A stretch of DNA of 6,057 nucleotides from Firmicutes bacterium UBA5500 (GTDB lineage: Bacteria; Bacillota; UBA994; UBA5500), in contig DIPA01000005.1 in the NCBI GenBank assembly GCA_002427055.1, forward strand, positions 10,873 through 16,929. The letters run 5' to 3'. Of the stretch, positions 5,559-6,057 are shown in pieces (the stretch's first letter is position 1; every line of letters begins with the position of its first letter). Made by a program: the position numbers and the translations under genes. A model generated the notes under the pieces. That model was not told the DNA's origin. It ran no database searches and worked only from the letters and a program-made list of their open reading frames with translations.

Positions 5559-6008
5559 ATGCAAGGTATAAAGCAGTTGATTAGCGCCGGGAATAACATT
5601 GTTCAGAGCGCCCAGCTGTACTTGAATCAGGCTTTTAAAGAAAAACAACTGAGTGGCGCCGAGACAAACGTATTGATGTTCTTATACAGTAATGGCGATC
5701 GGGTTAGCCAAGACGCAATTGTCAGCGGGGTTGAGGTGAGTAAACCGGCTATCTCGCGCACGATTAACTCGCTCGAGAATAAGGGGTATATTGTGCGAGA
5801 AGCTAATCCAGTTGATAAACGTTCTAAGCTGATCAATTTGACAGAGAAGGCTTGGCAAGAGGAAGAGTATATTCAAAGTGTCTATTCTGACTTCTTGAGC
5901 ATTGCAGCTCATGGCCTGCCAATAGATAAGGTTGACGAATTTGTACAGCTCTTGCAGAAAGTCTCTGACAACATCGATTCCTATCGACGAGCCGAGATAG
6001 AGAAGTAA
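5559..6008 (+). CDS. MarR-family winged-helix transcriptional regulator
   Basis: This is a 149-residue protein, the usual MarR length, acting as a DNA-binding dimer that typically releases its operator when a small ligand binds. N-terminal helix 1-25 and C-terminal helices about 98-118 and 121-146 form the dimer region. The winged helix-turn-helix spans about 31-96: LSGAETNVL (31-39), recognition helix SKPAISRTINSLENKGY (61-77), and a wing with the family Asp-x-Arg (Asp86, Arg88) followed by Lys90. The start is ATG 5559 with GGGAG at 5547-5551, seven bases upstream; the ATG at 5552 is out of frame. There is no cysteine, so a thiol-based oxidant switch like OhrR is unlikely. It follows the pump and its partner on the same strand and most likely represses that operon at the palindrome 1765-1792. 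The family is certain; target and ligand are inferred. Confidence 0.92.
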   Translation: MQGIKQLISAGNNIVQSAQLYLNQAFKEKQLSGAETNVLMFLYSNGDRVSQDAIVSGVEVSKPAISRTINSLENKGYIVREANPVDKRSKLINLTEKAWQEEEYIQSVYSDFLSIAAHGLPIDKVDEFVQLLQKVSDNIDSYRRAEIEK

Positions 6009-6057
6009 GTGAACTAAGGTTACGCCATAGTTCCTAGAAGGGCCGCGGGGTGATTGC
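6009..6057 (+). other. Terminal 49 bases: no gene resolved
   Basis: The tail after the MarR stop contains a weak inverted repeat, GAACTA (6011-6016) and TAGTTC (6028-6033), and a G-rich run, GCGGGGTG (6045-6052), that could be part of a ribosome binding site for a gene starting beyond the window. No T-tract terminator is visible, so the transcript may continue to the right. Confidence 0.3.

Noticed and set aside
6011..6033. GAACTA...TAGTTC inverted repeat as another MarR operator
   Set aside because: The arms are only six bases, the spacer is 11 and no promoter elements are visible around it.
1..6057. CRISPR arrays, tRNA or rRNA genes, insertion sequences, riboswitches
   Set aside because: No regularly spaced repeats, transposase-like frames, terminal repeats or recognisable structured RNA motifs were found.

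Overview
The window looks like a chromosomal segment of a low-to-mid GC Firmicute, probably a clostridial or related anaerobic lineage. The reasons are strong GGAGG-type ribosome binding sites, frequent TTG and GTG starts, consensus sigma-A promoter hexamers, U-tract terminators, and a WecA/TagO-type glycosyltransferase. This taxonomic guess rests on style and gene families, not on a marker gene. All supported genes are on the + strand, and no stretch longer than about 200 bases lacks a gene.

Left part (1-1757): the 3' end of an unidentified gene (to 224), then a polyprenyl-phosphate N-acetylhexosamine-1-phosphate transferase of the WecA/TagO family (347-1306) closed by a clear terminator (1326-1357). 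A small cysteine-free protein follows (1423-1656) with a possible TusA-like fold and its own weak promoter. It is closed by an unusually long two-part hairpin with a U-tract (1695-1757), which insulates the next unit.

Right part (1765-6008): this reads as one export module. A perfect-consensus promoter (TTGACA / TATAAT) is overlapped by a perfect 28-bp palindrome that looks like a MarR-family operator. It drives an RND-superfamily transporter of the MMPL type (best start TTG at 1850, 696 aa, 12 membrane segments, both proton-relay Asp-Tyr pairs present). Sixteen bases later comes a 491-aa secreted protein with a beta-rich N-terminal half and a glycine-heptad coiled-coil half that looks like a helical hairpin. 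A MarR-family regulator (5559-6008) lies 126 bases further on and is the natural candidate to bind the palindrome.

The most interesting point is the pairing of an MMPL pump that has only small extracytoplasmic domains with a separate exported coiled-coil protein. My inference is that the secreted protein is a dedicated partner that extends or guides the export path through the cell envelope, and that a MarR protein responding to the pump's substrate controls the module. The substrate cannot be read from the sequence.
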